Notes: generated from the letters alone by a model not told the origin. Shown: positions 1 to 9,099, counted from the first letter of the stretch. The stretch: 64,000 nt of DNA from Anaerolineaceae bacterium (GCA_011620555.1 WOYY01000058.1:52413-116412); one strand, 5' to 3'. A program made the numbers and translations.

Positions 1-473
1 CCCACCAGCAGCACGATGCAGAAGCCGCCCAAGAGCAGCCAGTTGGGGCCGCTGCTGGGTTCTTCTTCCTCGGCGGCGGGGGTCGCAGTCACGCCCGCGG
101 CCACATCGCTGGTCGGCACAAAGGGCTGCGCGCCTTCCATACCCACAATGCTCTCAAAATAGGTGATCTGCTCAGGAGTCAGGTAACCGGTATTGACCCG
201 GACAGCATCCAGCGTGTCATCCGCTGTGGTGTCCAGTTCGGACCAGGCTTTTTGGGCAATCGAGGTGTCACCCGTCATGGAAGTGGTGAAAATCGCCATC
301 CGCAGGTAATCCTCGCGCAGATCTGCCCGCATGTGATAGGGCGCCAGGTCCGTCCATTGGACGGGCCAGATTCCCCAACCCACCAGCAAGCCCAGTAAAA
401 TCCCGATCACAACACCGACGATCAATGTGATCCGCCAGTCTTTGAACAAAGATTTCATTTTTTCTGAGTTCAT
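1..473 (-). CDS. Membrane protein of unknown function, 3' end cut by window edge
   Basis: The frame opens with ATG at 473 and stays open to the window edge, giving 157 visible codons. The protein begins with a short basic segment, then a strongly hydrophobic, glycine-rich helix at about residues 14-35, so it is probably membrane-anchored. An extracytoplasmic stretch of roughly 90 residues follows, containing several Asp/Glu and Thr residues. A low-complexity Thr/Ala/Glu linker at about 130-142 leads into a second hydrophobic segment that runs off the window. It lies downstream of topA on the same strand with a 106-base gap. I do not recognise a family and infer no function beyond a membrane location. 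Confidence 0.75.
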   Translation of the reverse strand, partial: MNSEKMKSLFKDWRITLIVGVVIGILLGLLVGWGIWPVQWTDLAPYHMRADLREDYLRMAIFTTSMTGDTSIAQKAWSELDTTADDTLDAVRVNTGYLTPEQITYFESIVGMEGAQPFVPTSDVAAGVTATPAAEEEEPSSGPNWLLLGGFCIVLLV

Positions 474-508
474 CTTAGACTCCCGTCTTGTTTTTTCTGT
501 GAATGATC

Positions 509-559
509 AGCGTTTTGACTATTGTAGAATAATAAAACCTTTTCTGCAATAGAAACGCT
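509..559. repeat. Imperfect inverted repeat between topA and the edge gene
   Basis: The arms AGCGTTTTGACTATTG (509-524) and CAATAGAAACGCT (547-559) can pair through two blocks (AGCGTTT/AAACGCT and CTATTG/CAATAG) with a 3-base bulge. The loop of about 22 bases is AT-rich. Neither strand shows a T-run directly after the stem, so it is not a standard intrinsic terminator. It could be an mRNA-processing or stability hairpin, or an operator, in the gap after topA. Function is not established. Confidence 0.4.
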
Positions 560-579
560 CAGAAATTAGATTGCAAGAC

Positions 580-2916
580 TTATGCCATTTCAGATTCCTT
601 CAGGATTTCATCCTGCAGGAAGGTTTCCTCGCAGTCCAGACATTTCAGCTGGCGTTTGTTCGCGATCACCAGAACCCCGCCGCAGTTTGGGCACTTCTCA
701 GCCACGGGCTGCTTCCAGGAAGTGAAATCGCAATCCGGGTAGCGCGAACAGCCGTAAAAAGTGCGGCCCTTGCGGGTCTTCCGTCGAACCACGTCCCCTT
801 CCCCGCAGGTCGGGCAGGTCACGCCGATCGTTTCGAGATAGGGTTCAGTATAGCGGCAGTCCGGGAAGTTGCTGCAGGAGATGAACTTGCCATAGCGGCC
901 CCAGCGGATGATCAGGTCATGCCCGCTGCGAGGGCATTTCCGGCCGACCTTTTCTAGCTCGGCTTTCTGTTCGGGCATCTGGGCTTCGGCCTTCTCCAGC
1001 CGTTCTGAGAAGGGGCCATAGAATTCACGGATCACATCCACCCACTCTGCATCGCCGGATGCGATCTGGTCCAATTCATCCTCAAGGTTCGAGGTGAAGT
1101 TAATATCCACAATGCTGGGGAAATATTCCACCACCAGGTCATTGACCAGGAAGCCGGTCTCGGTAGGCTCCAGCCGCTTGCCCTCGCGCAGGACATAGCC
1201 CCGGTTTTGAATGGTGGAAAGGATCGGCGCATAGGTGGAAGGCCGGCCAATGCCGTTCTCCTCCAGCACCTGCACCAGCGAGGCCTCGGTGTAGCGCGGC
1301 GGCGGCTGGGTGAAATGCTGTTCAGGATAGAGTTCTTCCAGGCTCTGCGTCTGGTTTTCCCGGATATCGTCCACCGGGATCTGGGCGCTGTCGCCTTCCT
1401 CATCCTCCGACTGGTCCTCGTCCCGGCCCTCTTCATAGACGACCAGGAAACCGGGAAACTCCAGCTGACTGCCGGAAGCCCGCAGCAGGTATTCATTCTT
1501 CTCTGCGCTCCTGCCGACCACTTCCACCGACAAGGTTTTGTAAACCGCCGGGTTCATCTGGGAAGCGACAAAGCGCTGCCAGATCAATTGATAGAGCCGG
1601 AATTGGTCGCGTGAGAGATATTTCTTGATCGCCTTGGGCTGGCGCAGAACGGATGTCGGCCGGATCGCCTCATGCGCCTCCTGGGCGGATTGGGTCCGGG
1701 TTTTGTAGGTTGGCGGCGTTTCAGGCAAAAAATCTTCGCCATAGCGCTCTTTGATATAACCGCGGGTCTCGTTCACAGCGATTTCGGAAATGTTAGTAGA
1801 GTCGGTCCGCATATAGGTGATCAGGCCCTGGGTCCCCTCACCGTCCAGTTCCACGCCTTCATATAATTGCTGGGCGATGGACATGGTCTTGCGGGCGGTG
1901 AAGCCCAGTTTGCGGGAGGCATCCTGCTGCAGGGTGCTGGTGATGAAGGGTGCGGAGGGGTTGCGGCGGCGTTTGCCTTCCCTGACCGAATCGACTGTAT
2001 AGGCCGCCTTGCGCATATCCGCCAAAACAGCATCCACGCCATCCTGACTGGGCAGTTCGGGCGTTTCGCCGTTGATCCGGGCCAGTTTTGCCCGGTAAGT
2101 CTTCTGGCCGCCCTCGGGCAGCAGATCCGCCTCGATCGACCAGTACTCTTCAGGGTTGAAATCATCAATCTCGCGTTCGCGCTCGACCACCAGGCGCAGC
2201 GCCACGGATTGTACCCGCCCGGCGGAAAGCCGGCTGCGGACCTTTTTCCAAAGGATCGGGCTGATGCCATAACCGACCAGCCGGTCCAAAATCCGGCGGG
2301 CCTGCTGGGCATCCACCAGGTCCATATCAATCGCCCGGGGATGCGCAAAAGCCTCATCCACAGCGTCCTTAGTGATTTCATGGAAGACCACCCGGTTGGT
2401 GCGGCTTTCATCAATATCCGCCGCCTCCATCAGGTGCCAGGCAATCGCCTCACCTTCCCGGTCGGGGTCTGTCGCCAGGTAGATTTCCTCAGCCTTGCTG
2501 GCCAGTTTCTTCAGCTCCTTGACCACTTCCCGCTTCTCATTGGGTACGCGGTATTGCGGCTCGAAGTCATTCTCGACATCCACCGATAATTTCGAGCGCA
2601 GCAGGTCCCGCACGTGGCCGACCGAAGCTCGGACGGTATAGCCCTTCCCGAGGAAGCGGCCCACCGTCTTGGCCTTGGCGGGCGACTCAACGATCACCAA
2701 TTTGCCTTTACGGGGCTGGGTTTTCTTGGTCTTGCGGACCACTTCCGGCTTGGGCAGCCCTTCATGGGCTTCCGTCCGTCCCATCCGGTAAACATTGGTG
2801 CCGCAGACGGAACAAGTCCCGCGGGTCACCGGCGCGCCGGCTTTGTTATATTCTGCAATAGGGTCTTTAATTTCGCGTTTTTCGCGACATTTTACGCAAT
2901 AAGCTTCCAATTCCAA
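580..2916 (-). CDS. topA: DNA topoisomerase I with extra N-terminal zinc ribbon
   Basis: Type IA topoisomerase, which relaxes negative supercoils by cutting one strand through a tyrosine ester. The protein has 778 residues. The TOPRIM domain starts near residue 72 (KLVIVESPAKAKT) with the acidic DPDREGE motif at 150-156. The catalytic Tyr368 lies in YMRTDS. The C-terminal third carries cysteine clusters at about 661-687, 701-729 and 742-762; the first lacks one of the usual four Cys. Unusual for the general family is a separate N-terminal ribbon (C7, C10, C35, C38) joined by a Lys/Pro linker, resembling the small DUF5679-type domain. It lies just downstream of manC (6-base gap), probably in one transcript with dprA. 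The identification is secure; the role of the N-terminal ribbon is unknown. Confidence 0.97.
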   Translation of the reverse strand: MELEAYCVKCREKREIKDPIAEYNKAGAPVTRGTCSVCGTNVYRMGRTEAHEGLPKPEVVRKTKKTQPRKGKLVIVESPAKAKTVGRFLGKGYTVRASVGHVRDLLRSKLSVDVENDFEPQYRVPNEKREVVKELKKLASKAEEIYLATDPDREGEAIAWHLMEAADIDESRTNRVVFHEITKDAVDEAFAHPRAIDMDLVDAQQARRILDRLVGYGISPILWKKVRSRLSAGRVQSVALRLVVEREREIDDFNPEEYWSIEADLLPEGGQKTYRAKLARINGETPELPSQDGVDAVLADMRKAAYTVDSVREGKRRRNPSAPFITSTLQQDASRKLGFTARKTMSIAQQLYEGVELDGEGTQGLITYMRTDSTNISEIAVNETRGYIKERYGEDFLPETPPTYKTRTQSAQEAHEAIRPTSVLRQPKAIKKYLSRDQFRLYQLIWQRFVASQMNPAVYKTLSVEVVGRSAEKNEYLLRASGSQLEFPGFLVVYEEGRDEDQSEDEEGDSAQIPVDDIRENQTQSLEELYPEQHFTQPPPRYTEASLVQVLEENGIGRPSTYAPILSTIQNRGYVLREGKRLEPTETGFLVNDLVVEYFPSIVDINFTSNLEDELDQIASGDAEWVDVIREFYGPFSERLEKAEAQMPEQKAELEKVGRKCPRSGHDLIIRWGRYGKFISCSNFPDCRYTEPYLETIGVTCPTCGEGDVVRRKTRKGRTFYGCSRYPDCDFTSWKQPVAEKCPNCGGVLVIANKRQLKCLDCEETFLQDEILKESEMA

Positions 2917-2922
2917 TTTCTC

Positions 2923-4014
2923 CTACAAATAATCTTCGCGACCGTCCTGTTTAAGGTAATTAACAACTTCACGCACTCGTTGAGCTTGCTTTCGGTCGCA
3001 AACGAGGATCGCGTTGCCAGATTCAACGATGATCAGGTCCTGAACGCCAACCGTGACGATCAGGCGATCCTGAGTATCGCCACAAATGAGTGTACCGCTG
3101 GTGTCAAATGTGACCGGTTTGCCCCGGAGGACAATATTACCCGATTCATCCGGATCCAGGGCGTCAAAGAGGGATTCCCAGCTGCCGACATCACTCCATC
3201 CCAAATCCAGGGATGGGATCACGGCGACTTTTTTGGCGTGCTCCATGATGCCGTAATCAATCGTCTGGGGCTGGATCGTGGGCCAAACAGCCTCTATCAT
3301 ACCCTTAGGTTGCTCATTCTGCCAAGCCCCTTCAATCTTTTTCAATTTCGCATAAAGATCCGGCATCTGCCGTTCAAACTCAGCCAGGATGGCTGGGACC
3401 TGCCAGATGAACATCCCGGAATTCCACACATGGCGCCCATTCGCCACCCATTTCTCAGCGAGGGCCAGTTCCGGCTTTTCCTTGAAAGCCCGAACCTGGA
3501 AGGCTTTCAGCCCTTGATAGGTCCCCAGTTCATTCCCTTGCTCAATATAGCCGTAGCCCGTTGCCGGGAAAGTCGGTGTGATCCCCAGGGTCACCAGGGT
3601 GCCCTGCTGGGCGACTTCATAGGCCGCTTTCAAAAGCTGGCGCAAGTGATCGGCCTGGCGCATCAGGTGGTCGGCGGTCAGGATCGCCATCGTGCCTTGC
3701 GGGTCGCGGCTCTGGATCGCCAATGCAGCCAGGCCCACCACGGAAGCGGTGCCCCGCGGCAAGGGTTCGATGATGTAGTTTTCCGCCGGGATATCGGGGC
3801 ATTGTTCCTTTAATAAGGCCATCTGGTCCGCAACCGTCACGATCAGGATCCGCTCCTCCGGGAAAAGCCCGGCAAGCCGGTCCACCGCCTGCTGGAAGAG
3901 GGTCTGGTCCCCCCCAAGCGCCAGCAATTGTTTCGGGCGGTCTTTGCGTGAGAGCGGCCAAAGCCGGGTCCCGCTGCCCCCCGCCATGATGACGGCATAA
4001 AAGTTTTCGTACAT
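2923..4014 (-). CDS. manC: Mannose-1-phosphate guanylyltransferase
   Basis: Makes GDP-mannose from mannose 1-phosphate and GTP, supplying glycans and cell-surface polysaccharide. The nucleotidyltransferase signature GGSGTRLWPLSR starts at about residue 11 and is followed by the RPKQ loop; KEKP and WNSGMF motifs follow mid-protein. At 363 residues it is the short, single-domain form without the C-terminal isomerase domain of type II enzymes. I start at ATG 4014 because AAGGAG lies just upstream; a longer reading from 4083 would run into dprA. Only 10 bases separate it from dprA and 6 from topA, so the three are probably co-transcribed. A sugar-nucleotide gene between dprA and topA is not an obvious functional grouping. 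A GDP-type transferase for a related sugar is possible but less likely. Confidence 0.9.
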   Translation of the reverse strand: MYENFYAVIMAGGSGTRLWPLSRKDRPKQLLALGGDQTLFQQAVDRLAGLFPEERILIVTVADQMALLKEQCPDIPAENYIIEPLPRGTASVVGLAALAIQSRDPQGTMAILTADHLMRQADHLRQLLKAAYEVAQQGTLVTLGITPTFPATGYGYIEQGNELGTYQGLKAFQVRAFKEKPELALAEKWVANGRHVWNSGMFIWQVPAILAEFERQMPDLYAKLKKIEGAWQNEQPKGMIEAVWPTIQPQTIDYGIMEHAKKVAVIPSLDLGWSDVGSWESLFDALDPDESGNIVLRGKPVTFDTSGTLICGDTQDRLIVTVGVQDLIIVESGNAILVCDRKQAQRVREVVNYLKQDGREDYL

Positions 4015-4024
4015 AACCAACTCC

Positions 4025-5125
4025 TTATTTCCTATTGATCTCACGAACAGCCGCATAGCGCATCCCGCCCACATGCTGGACAAGGCCTTTGAGTTCCATC
4101 ATCGTCAGCGCGGCGGTCACCTTCTCAACCGCCAGGCCAACCGCATTGCAGATCTCATCCACATGGACAGGTTCGTAATCCATGAATTGCAATATCTTAG
4201 CCTCAGTTGTGTCTGCTGGCAAGGCCTGTCTCGCTTCCTTATAATCCTCCACCTGGGAAAGATCCAGAACATCGAGCACATCCTGCGGCGAGACCAGGGC
4301 ATAAGCGCCCTTCTGGATCAGGCGGTTGGTGCCCTTGCTGACCGGCGAAAGGATGTTGCCGGGCACGGCGAAGACATCCCGCCCCTGCTCAACCGCGAAA
4401 TCCGCCGTGATCAGCGCGCCGCTGCGCTCCCCGGCTTCCACCACCACCGTCGCCAGGGACAGCCCGGAGATGATCCGGTTGCGGGGCGGAAAATTGACGC
4501 CTTCCGGCTGGGTGCCCAGCGGATAATCGCTGATGATCGCGCCCTGCGCGATGATCGCTTCGGCCAGCTGGCGGTGTTCAGGCGGGTAGATCACGTCCAC
4601 ACCGCTGCCCAAAACCGCGATCGTCCGGCCGCCCGCTTGCAATGCGGATTGGTGCGCCAGAGCGTCCACCCCGCGCGCCAAGCCGCTGACGATTGTCAGC
4701 CCGTGGCCGGCCAAATAGAGACTGGTATCCCGGGTGATCTGCTGGCCATAAGCCGAGATCCGCCGGGTGCCCACCATCGCCACCGCGAAATCATCCGAGG
4801 GCAGGAGCCTGCCTCTGACATACAACACAGGCGGGGCTTGATCAATTTGTTTCAATAACGGGGGGTAATCCTCATCCAGCAAGGTCAGGACCTGAATGTC
4901 CCGTTCCAAAATGGAATCATAGAGCGCATCAAGGTCCGTCTCTTCCCGCAGGCGGAGCAGGTTATCCAACGCGCGGGTGGGCAGCCCGGCCTCACTAAAG
5001 GCCTCGGCCGGCGCTTGCCAGGCGAGCGAGAGATCGCCAAAATGGGACAAGATCTGTTGAAAACGAACCGAGCCGATCCCGCGAACTAAATTGAATCCGA
5101 TCCAATACTTTTTTTCATTTGGCAT
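4025..5125 (-). CDS. dprA: DNA-processing protein DprA
   Basis: DprA binds incoming single-stranded DNA and loads RecA during natural transformation. The protein (366 residues from this start) has the Rossmann-like core with VGTRRIS, a GSGVDVIYP loop and the FPPRNRIISGLS motif, followed by a C-terminal winged-helix region from about residue 300. An N-terminal helix-hairpin-helix segment (GFNLVRGIGSVRFQQIL) is also present. I prefer ATG 5125, which overlaps the rimM stop as TAATG and has GAGGGGGA just upstream, over an in-frame ATG at 5146 inside rimM. This implies translational coupling to rimM. No other competence gene is visible in the window, so uptake ability cannot be judged from here. 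Confidence 0.92.
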   Translation of the reverse strand: MPNEKKYWIGFNLVRGIGSVRFQQILSHFGDLSLAWQAPAEAFSEAGLPTRALDNLLRLREETDLDALYDSILERDIQVLTLLDEDYPPLLKQIDQAPPVLYVRGRLLPSDDFAVAMVGTRRISAYGQQITRDTSLYLAGHGLTIVSGLARGVDALAHQSALQAGGRTIAVLGSGVDVIYPPEHRQLAEAIIAQGAIISDYPLGTQPEGVNFPPRNRIISGLSLATVVVEAGERSGALITADFAVEQGRDVFAVPGNILSPVSKGTNRLIQKGAYALVSPQDVLDVLDLSQVEDYKEARQALPADTTEAKILQFMDYEPVHVDEICNAVGLAVEKVTAALTMMELKGLVQHVGGMRYAAVREINRK

Positions 5126-5682
5126 TAGTCCCCCTCGCCATACCACTCCAATCTGGTGACGATCATTTTCTCCCGGTCAAAGTCCACTTCCAGGATCGTG
5201 TGTTCCGTTGCCGGGATGAGGGTCTCTTCATCGGCATCATTCCGGACGACATAGACGTCATTCGCGCCCGTTTCCAGAATTTCCATTAAAACGCCCAGAT
5301 ATTGGCCTTCTGCTTCGTAAACCTTCAGGCCGATCAACTCGTAGGAATAATAATCGCCATCCTCCAGCTCAGGCAAATCGGCTGTGCTGATATAAACCAG
5401 GTCATTGGTCAGAGCGGAGACTTCCGTCCGATCGCTGATCTCCCTAAATTTCAACAAGAGCAGGTCATTTTTCCAGCGGGTGGCTTCAATGGTCAGCGGC
5501 ACCCGTTTTTTACCAATATGGAGCGTGCTGCCGGGGGCGATCAATGCCACCATTTCGGAATAGACTTCCAGCGGGATCTCCCCCATGACGCCATGCGCCC
5601 GGCGGAGTTTTCCTAGAACAAGAAAGGCAGGCCCGCTTTGAGATGGCGAGCCTGCATCATTGTTAAGACCAATCTGAGGCAT
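5125..5682 (-). CDS. rimM: 16S rRNA processing protein RimM
   Basis: RimM assists maturation of the 30S head domain and binds ribosomal protein S19. The 185-residue protein has the N-terminal RimM barrel (LGKLRRAHGVMGE at about 23-35) and the C-terminal PRC-barrel half, with the YYSYELIGLKV segment opening the latter. The first 20 residues are Ser/Pro-rich and less conserved, so the true start could be slightly inside; no strong Shine-Dalgarno sequence precedes ATG 5682. It sits 18 bases after khpA. The order ffh-rpsP-khpA-rimM is widely conserved in bacteria, although trmD and rplS, which usually come next, are replaced here by dprA. Confidence 0.93.
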   Translation of the reverse strand: MPQIGLNNDAGSPSQSGPAFLVLGKLRRAHGVMGEIPLEVYSEMVALIAPGSTLHIGKKRVPLTIEATRWKNDLLLLKFREISDRTEVSALTNDLVYISTADLPELEDGDYYSYELIGLKVYEAEGQYLGVLMEILETGANDVYVVRNDADEETLIPATEHTILEVDFDREKMIVTRLEWYGEGD

Positions 5683-5700
5683 GTGATCAGGAAGGGTGAA

Positions 5701-5952
5701 TTATTCTGGCTCGACGATATCGAGCTTGGTTCGGTTGCCATCACGAGCAGCAGCAACCTTGAGCAGGGTCCGCAAGGAATTCGCGACCCGGCCGCCCTTG
5801 CCGATCACCCGTCCCATGTCCTCTTTCGCGACATGCAGGTTCAGGTAAACGGTGTTGCCCCGTGTATGAGTTTCAACATTGATTTCAGTGGGTTGGTCAA
5901 CCAGGGACTGGGCGACAAACTCAACCAAACCTTGCAGGTTCTCACCTTTCAT
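5701..5952 (-). CDS. khpA: KH-domain RNA-binding protein KhpA
   Basis: A small (83-residue) single KH-domain protein. The nucleic-acid-binding GXXG loop is plain in GRVIGKGGRVA at about 47-57, preceded by the typical acidic N-terminal helix. Homologues (KhpA/YlqC) bind RNA, often as a heterodimer with KhpB/Jag, and affect cell size and division in Gram-positive bacteria. It is placed between rpsP and rimM with short gaps (21 and 18 bases), its usual position. The partner khpB is not in this window. Confidence 0.92.
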   Translation of the reverse strand: MKGENLQGLVEFVAQSLVDQPTEINVETHTRGNTVYLNLHVAKEDMGRVIGKGGRVANSLRTLLKVAAARDGNRTKLDIVEPE

Positions 5953-5973
5953 CTTGCCACGCGCCTTTCTGAA

Positions 5974-6327
5974 CTATGAATTTGCTGGCGGATTTGTGCG
6001 GGGGTCTGTAACCCGCTCATCATAAACTTTGCTGCCTTCTTCCGTCAAAGCCTCGACATCTTCACCCGCTTTAAAGCGTTCATAGCGGTCCCAAAGTTCG
6101 GTCTGTTTGAAAAGACGGTCAACAGCTTCGGTGGGTTGAGCGCCGACGCTCAGCCAGTAGAAGACCCGATCATCCTTTAAAACGATCGTGGAGGGTTCGG
6201 TCCTGGGGTTGTAATGACCCACCACTTCCAGAAACCGACCATCTCGGGGTTTTTCTTTGTCAGCGACAACAACACGGTAACTTGCCTGATTCCGGGAACC
6301 AACCCGGCGCAATCGAATACGTACCAT
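5974..6327 (-). CDS. rpsP: 30S ribosomal protein S16
   Basis: S16 is needed for assembly of the 30S body. The N-terminal 80 residues carry all family hallmarks (MVRIRLRRVGSRNQASYRVV, then the DGRFLEVVGHYNP block). At 117 residues it is longer than the 80-90 common in the family because of an acidic C-terminal extension (EDVEALTEEG onward). GAGGAG lies upstream of ATG 6327. It is 106 bases downstream of ffh and 21 bases from khpA. Ribosomal genes in this arrangement are normally co-transcribed with ffh. Confidence 0.96.
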   Translation of the reverse strand: MVRIRLRRVGSRNQASYRVVVADKEKPRDGRFLEVVGHYNPRTEPSTIVLKDDRVFYWLSVGAQPTEAVDRLFKQTELWDRYERFKAGEDVEALTEEGSKVYDERVTDPRTNPPANS

Positions 6328-6433
6328 CGAAAATATGCTCCTCTTTTATAATATGGATCTAATATTTTGAGCCTGAGTCCTGCAAAAGGCTTGAGAGAGC
6401 GTTGAAGGAAACGCTGACCTTTTCGACGTCCGG

Positions 6434-7756
6434 CTATCGCATCATACGGCCTAAACCTTTGCCGCCTGATTTCTGTAAAGTTTTGAGCAGCCGCTGGGTA
6501 TCACGGAAGCGCTTCATGACCTGATTGACCACTTGCACGTCCAAACCTGAACCCTGCGCAATCCTGCGCCTGCGGCTGGCATTCAACAATTTCGGGTTCC
6601 GCCTCTCGGCCACCGTCATGGAGTTGATCACCGCCTCAACCTGCTTCAGCTGACCCTCTGCTTCTTCCGGATCAACCTGGCGGGCAACCTGCCCCATCTG
6701 GCCGGGCATCATATCCAGGATCTGCCCCAGCGGCCCCATCTTGCGCATCTGCTTCAATTGTTTGGCGAAGTCTTCGAGGGTGAACTCACCGCGCATCAGC
6801 TTTTCAGCCTGCTCTTCGGCCTGTTCCTGATCGAAACTTGCTTCAGCCTTCTCGATCAGCCCCAAAACATCACCCATACCGAGGATGCGAGAGGCTAACC
6901 TTCCTGGATTATACTCCTCAATTGCATCCACACCTTCGCCAACGCCCAAATACTTGATCGGCACGCCGGTCACTTCCCGGATGGAAATGGCGGCGCCGCC
7001 GCGGGCATCACCGTCAATCTTGGTCATGATCAGGCCCGAGATGGGCAGCTCCTGACGGAAGCCCTGAGCCACATTGAGCGCTTCCTGACCGATCATGGAA
7101 TCCACCACCAGCAGGATCTCGGTCAGCGGCACTTTCTTCTGGATGGCGTTGAGTTCGTCCATCAGCTCACTATCGAGCTGCGAACGCCCCGCGGTATCCA
7201 GGATCATCACCGTGGTGCCGCCCTTCTTTGCGGTCTGATAAGCTTCCTCCGCAAGTTTGGGTGGGGCAACGCCCTCTTTGGCATAAACTGGGACATCAAT
7301 CTGTTCGCCCAGCGTCTGCAGCTGCTTGACCGCAGCCGGACGGTAAGGGTCCGCTGCGACCAGTAAGACCCGCTCGCCCTGGCTGCGCAATTTCTTCGCC
7401 AGCTTTGCCGCGGCCGTGGTCTTACCGGAACCCTGAAGCCCCACCAGCATGAGCACGAAAGGCCGTTCGCCTTTCAGGTTCAATTCGCTGGGTTCGCCCA
7501 GGGTGGCAATCAACTCTTCGTTGACGATCTTGATGACCTGTTGGGCTGGGTTGAGGGCCTTGGAGACCTCCACCCCCACTGCCCGTTCCTTCACCCGCTG
7601 GGTGAAAGCCTTGACCACGCTGTAGTGGACGTCTGCTTCCAACAGCGCCATGCGAACTTCCCGCATGGCCTGGTCCACGTCCGCCTCGGAAAGGCGGCCG
7701 TGCCGGCGCAGATTTTGAAAAATGGTGTTTAGGCGGTCTGTTAAATTTTCAAACAC
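6434..7756 (-). CDS. ffh: Signal recognition particle GTPase Ffh
   Basis: Ffh is the protein part of SRP, which binds signal sequences at the ribosome and docks with FtsY. The 440-residue protein shows the N domain, then the G domain with P-loop GLQGSGKTT (about residue 108), DTAGR and TKIDGDARGG, then the methionine-rich M domain (LKQMRKMGPLGQILDMMPG) and a basic C-terminal end. The start is GTG at 7756, placing the canonical M-FENLTDRL N-terminus at residue 1; no better ATG exists. It is the first gene of the run that continues to topA. I found no convincing promoter in the 162-base gap to lplA. Confidence 0.96.
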   Translation of the reverse strand: MFENLTDRLNTIFQNLRRHGRLSEADVDQAMREVRMALLEADVHYSVVKAFTQRVKERAVGVEVSKALNPAQQVIKIVNEELIATLGEPSELNLKGERPFVLMLVGLQGSGKTTAAAKLAKKLRSQGERVLLVAADPYRPAAVKQLQTLGEQIDVPVYAKEGVAPPKLAEEAYQTAKKGGTTVMILDTAGRSQLDSELMDELNAIQKKVPLTEILLVVDSMIGQEALNVAQGFRQELPISGLIMTKIDGDARGGAAISIREVTGVPIKYLGVGEGVDAIEEYNPGRLASRILGMGDVLGLIEKAEASFDQEQAEEQAEKLMRGEFTLEDFAKQLKQMRKMGPLGQILDMMPGQMGQVARQVDPEEAEGQLKQVEAVINSMTVAERRNPKLLNASRRRRIAQGSGLDVQVVNQVMKRFRDTQRLLKTLQKSGGKGLGRMMR

Positions 7757-7918
7757 TATAAAAACTTATTCGATTCTTCCGGTCCAATCGTCAACCAGTG
7801 ATTTTAGCGTGTAAACGGCGGATGGTCAAGGGACATCCAGGTACAGAACCTTCACCAGCTTCTATTAATGGTGAGAATTCACGCGAAAACCCTGGTTTTC
7901 CATGCCCTTGATGCCGCA

Positions 7919-8926
7919 TCAGGCCGTATAGGTATCCTCGAACATACATTGCAGGAATTCCTCCGTGCTGATCCCGCCCAGATAGAACGGCAGGTCAAAC
8001 CTCGCCAAGATTTTCCCCACATCTTCCGGATTATATCGAATATCTTTCAAAGCCGCTTCCAGGGAGCCCAGATCGGTCATACCCATAAAGTCGCCGGAGA
8101 TCTTGCACTCCTGGAGCCGCCCATCCCTGACATTGACCTGGACCTCCAGCTTCCCGCTCGGGAAACGCCGGCTGTTCCGGTATTCAAAGGCTGGAGCACG
8201 GCCGATGTTCCAATCCCAGGACTGGTATTTTTCCTTCTGGATCTTCTCCACCTCCGCCAGCATCTCAGGCGTCAATTCAAAGCGTTCCAAGGGATCGTCC
8301 TCATCGAAAGCCGCCAGCAGGGCTTGCCAGAAAGCCTGGATATCTTCAAACTGCCCGGCCGGCAAATACTCTTTGATATTAGCCACCCGGCTCCGGATTG
8401 AAGTGACTCCTTTGGAAGCGACCTTGGCCGCATCCACCTGCAGGACGCTTTCCAGCGAATCCAGATTTGAATCATAGAGCAGCGTGCCGTGGTGCATCAG
8501 GCGCCCTTTTTGGATCCGCTGTGCTGTGCCGGAGATCTTTTTGCCATCCAAAAGGAGGTCGTTGCGGCCTCTGATCTCCGCCGGCACGCCAATCTTGTTG
8601 AGGGCTTTGACCATCGGCTCGGCATAGACGGAAATATGCAGCCGGTTCAAGCCTTCGATCGGATAAATGAAGGTGTAATTGAGGTTCCCCAGGTCATGAA
8701 AAACCGCGCCGCCCCCGGAAGGCCGGCGGATGATCTTCGTGCCCAGGGCGCGGGCCGCTTCGAGGTTGACCTCGTTTTCGGCATTCTGATATCGCCCAAT
8801 GATGATCGCGTTGTCATTCTGCCAGAGCATCATGATTCGCTCAAACTGAACCAGCTCCTTCAAACAATATTCCTCCAGCGCCAGATTCCAGGTGGGGTCC
8901 GTGGAGTGCGTTTCGATGTAGATCAT
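7919..8926 (-). CDS. lplA: Lipoate-protein ligase A
   Basis: LplA activates lipoate with ATP and attaches it to lysine on E2 subunits and GcvH. The catalytic-domain motif RRPSGGGAVFHDLGN is at about residues 71-85, with the DLLLDGKKISGTAQ block at about 122-135. The 335-residue length includes the C-terminal accessory domain found in two-domain LplA proteins. AAAGGA precedes ATG 8926. An obvious client, the PdhC lipoyl domain (Lys43), is encoded about 12 kb away in this window. An octanoyl-transfer role cannot be fully excluded from sequence alone, but the two-domain architecture favours a ligase. Confidence 0.92.
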   Translation of the reverse strand: MIYIETHSTDPTWNLALEEYCLKELVQFERIMMLWQNDNAIIIGRYQNAENEVNLEAARALGTKIIRRPSGGGAVFHDLGNLNYTFIYPIEGLNRLHISVYAEPMVKALNKIGVPAEIRGRNDLLLDGKKISGTAQRIQKGRLMHHGTLLYDSNLDSLESVLQVDAAKVASKGVTSIRSRVANIKEYLPAGQFEDIQAFWQALLAAFDEDDPLERFELTPEMLAEVEKIQKEKYQSWDWNIGRAPAFEYRNSRRFPSGKLEVQVNVRDGRLQECKISGDFMGMTDLGSLEAALKDIRYNPEDVGKILARFDLPFYLGGISTEEFLQCMFEDTYTA

Positions 8927-9057
8927 GCGATAAATATCCTTTGGTTAATCCATCCTTTAAGACGACAATAAACAATATCCTATTTTTACCCAATTAATCA
9001 AGACCCATCAGGATTTTCAAAAATGTTTGGGACCGGGCATATTATTTCATCGCGGTT

Positions 9058-9099
9058 AAAAAAACGCACTCATCGGACACTTGCTTTGAAGAGTGCGTT
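9058..9099 (-). terminator. Intrinsic terminator after the ChrB-like remnant
   Basis: AACGCACTC (9063-9071) and GAGTGCGTT (9091-9099) form a perfect 9-bp stem with a 19-base loop. Read on the minus strand, the stem is followed by a run of T (complement of A at 9058-9064). It lies about 55 bases past the shifted-frame stop of the pseudogene, where a terminator for the intact gene would be expected. Confidence 0.75.

Noticed and set aside
7757..7918. Promoter for the ffh run (TTGACG, complement of 7789-7794)
   Set aside because: No acceptable -10 at 16-18 bases; the hexamer there, GAATAA, matches the consensus poorly.
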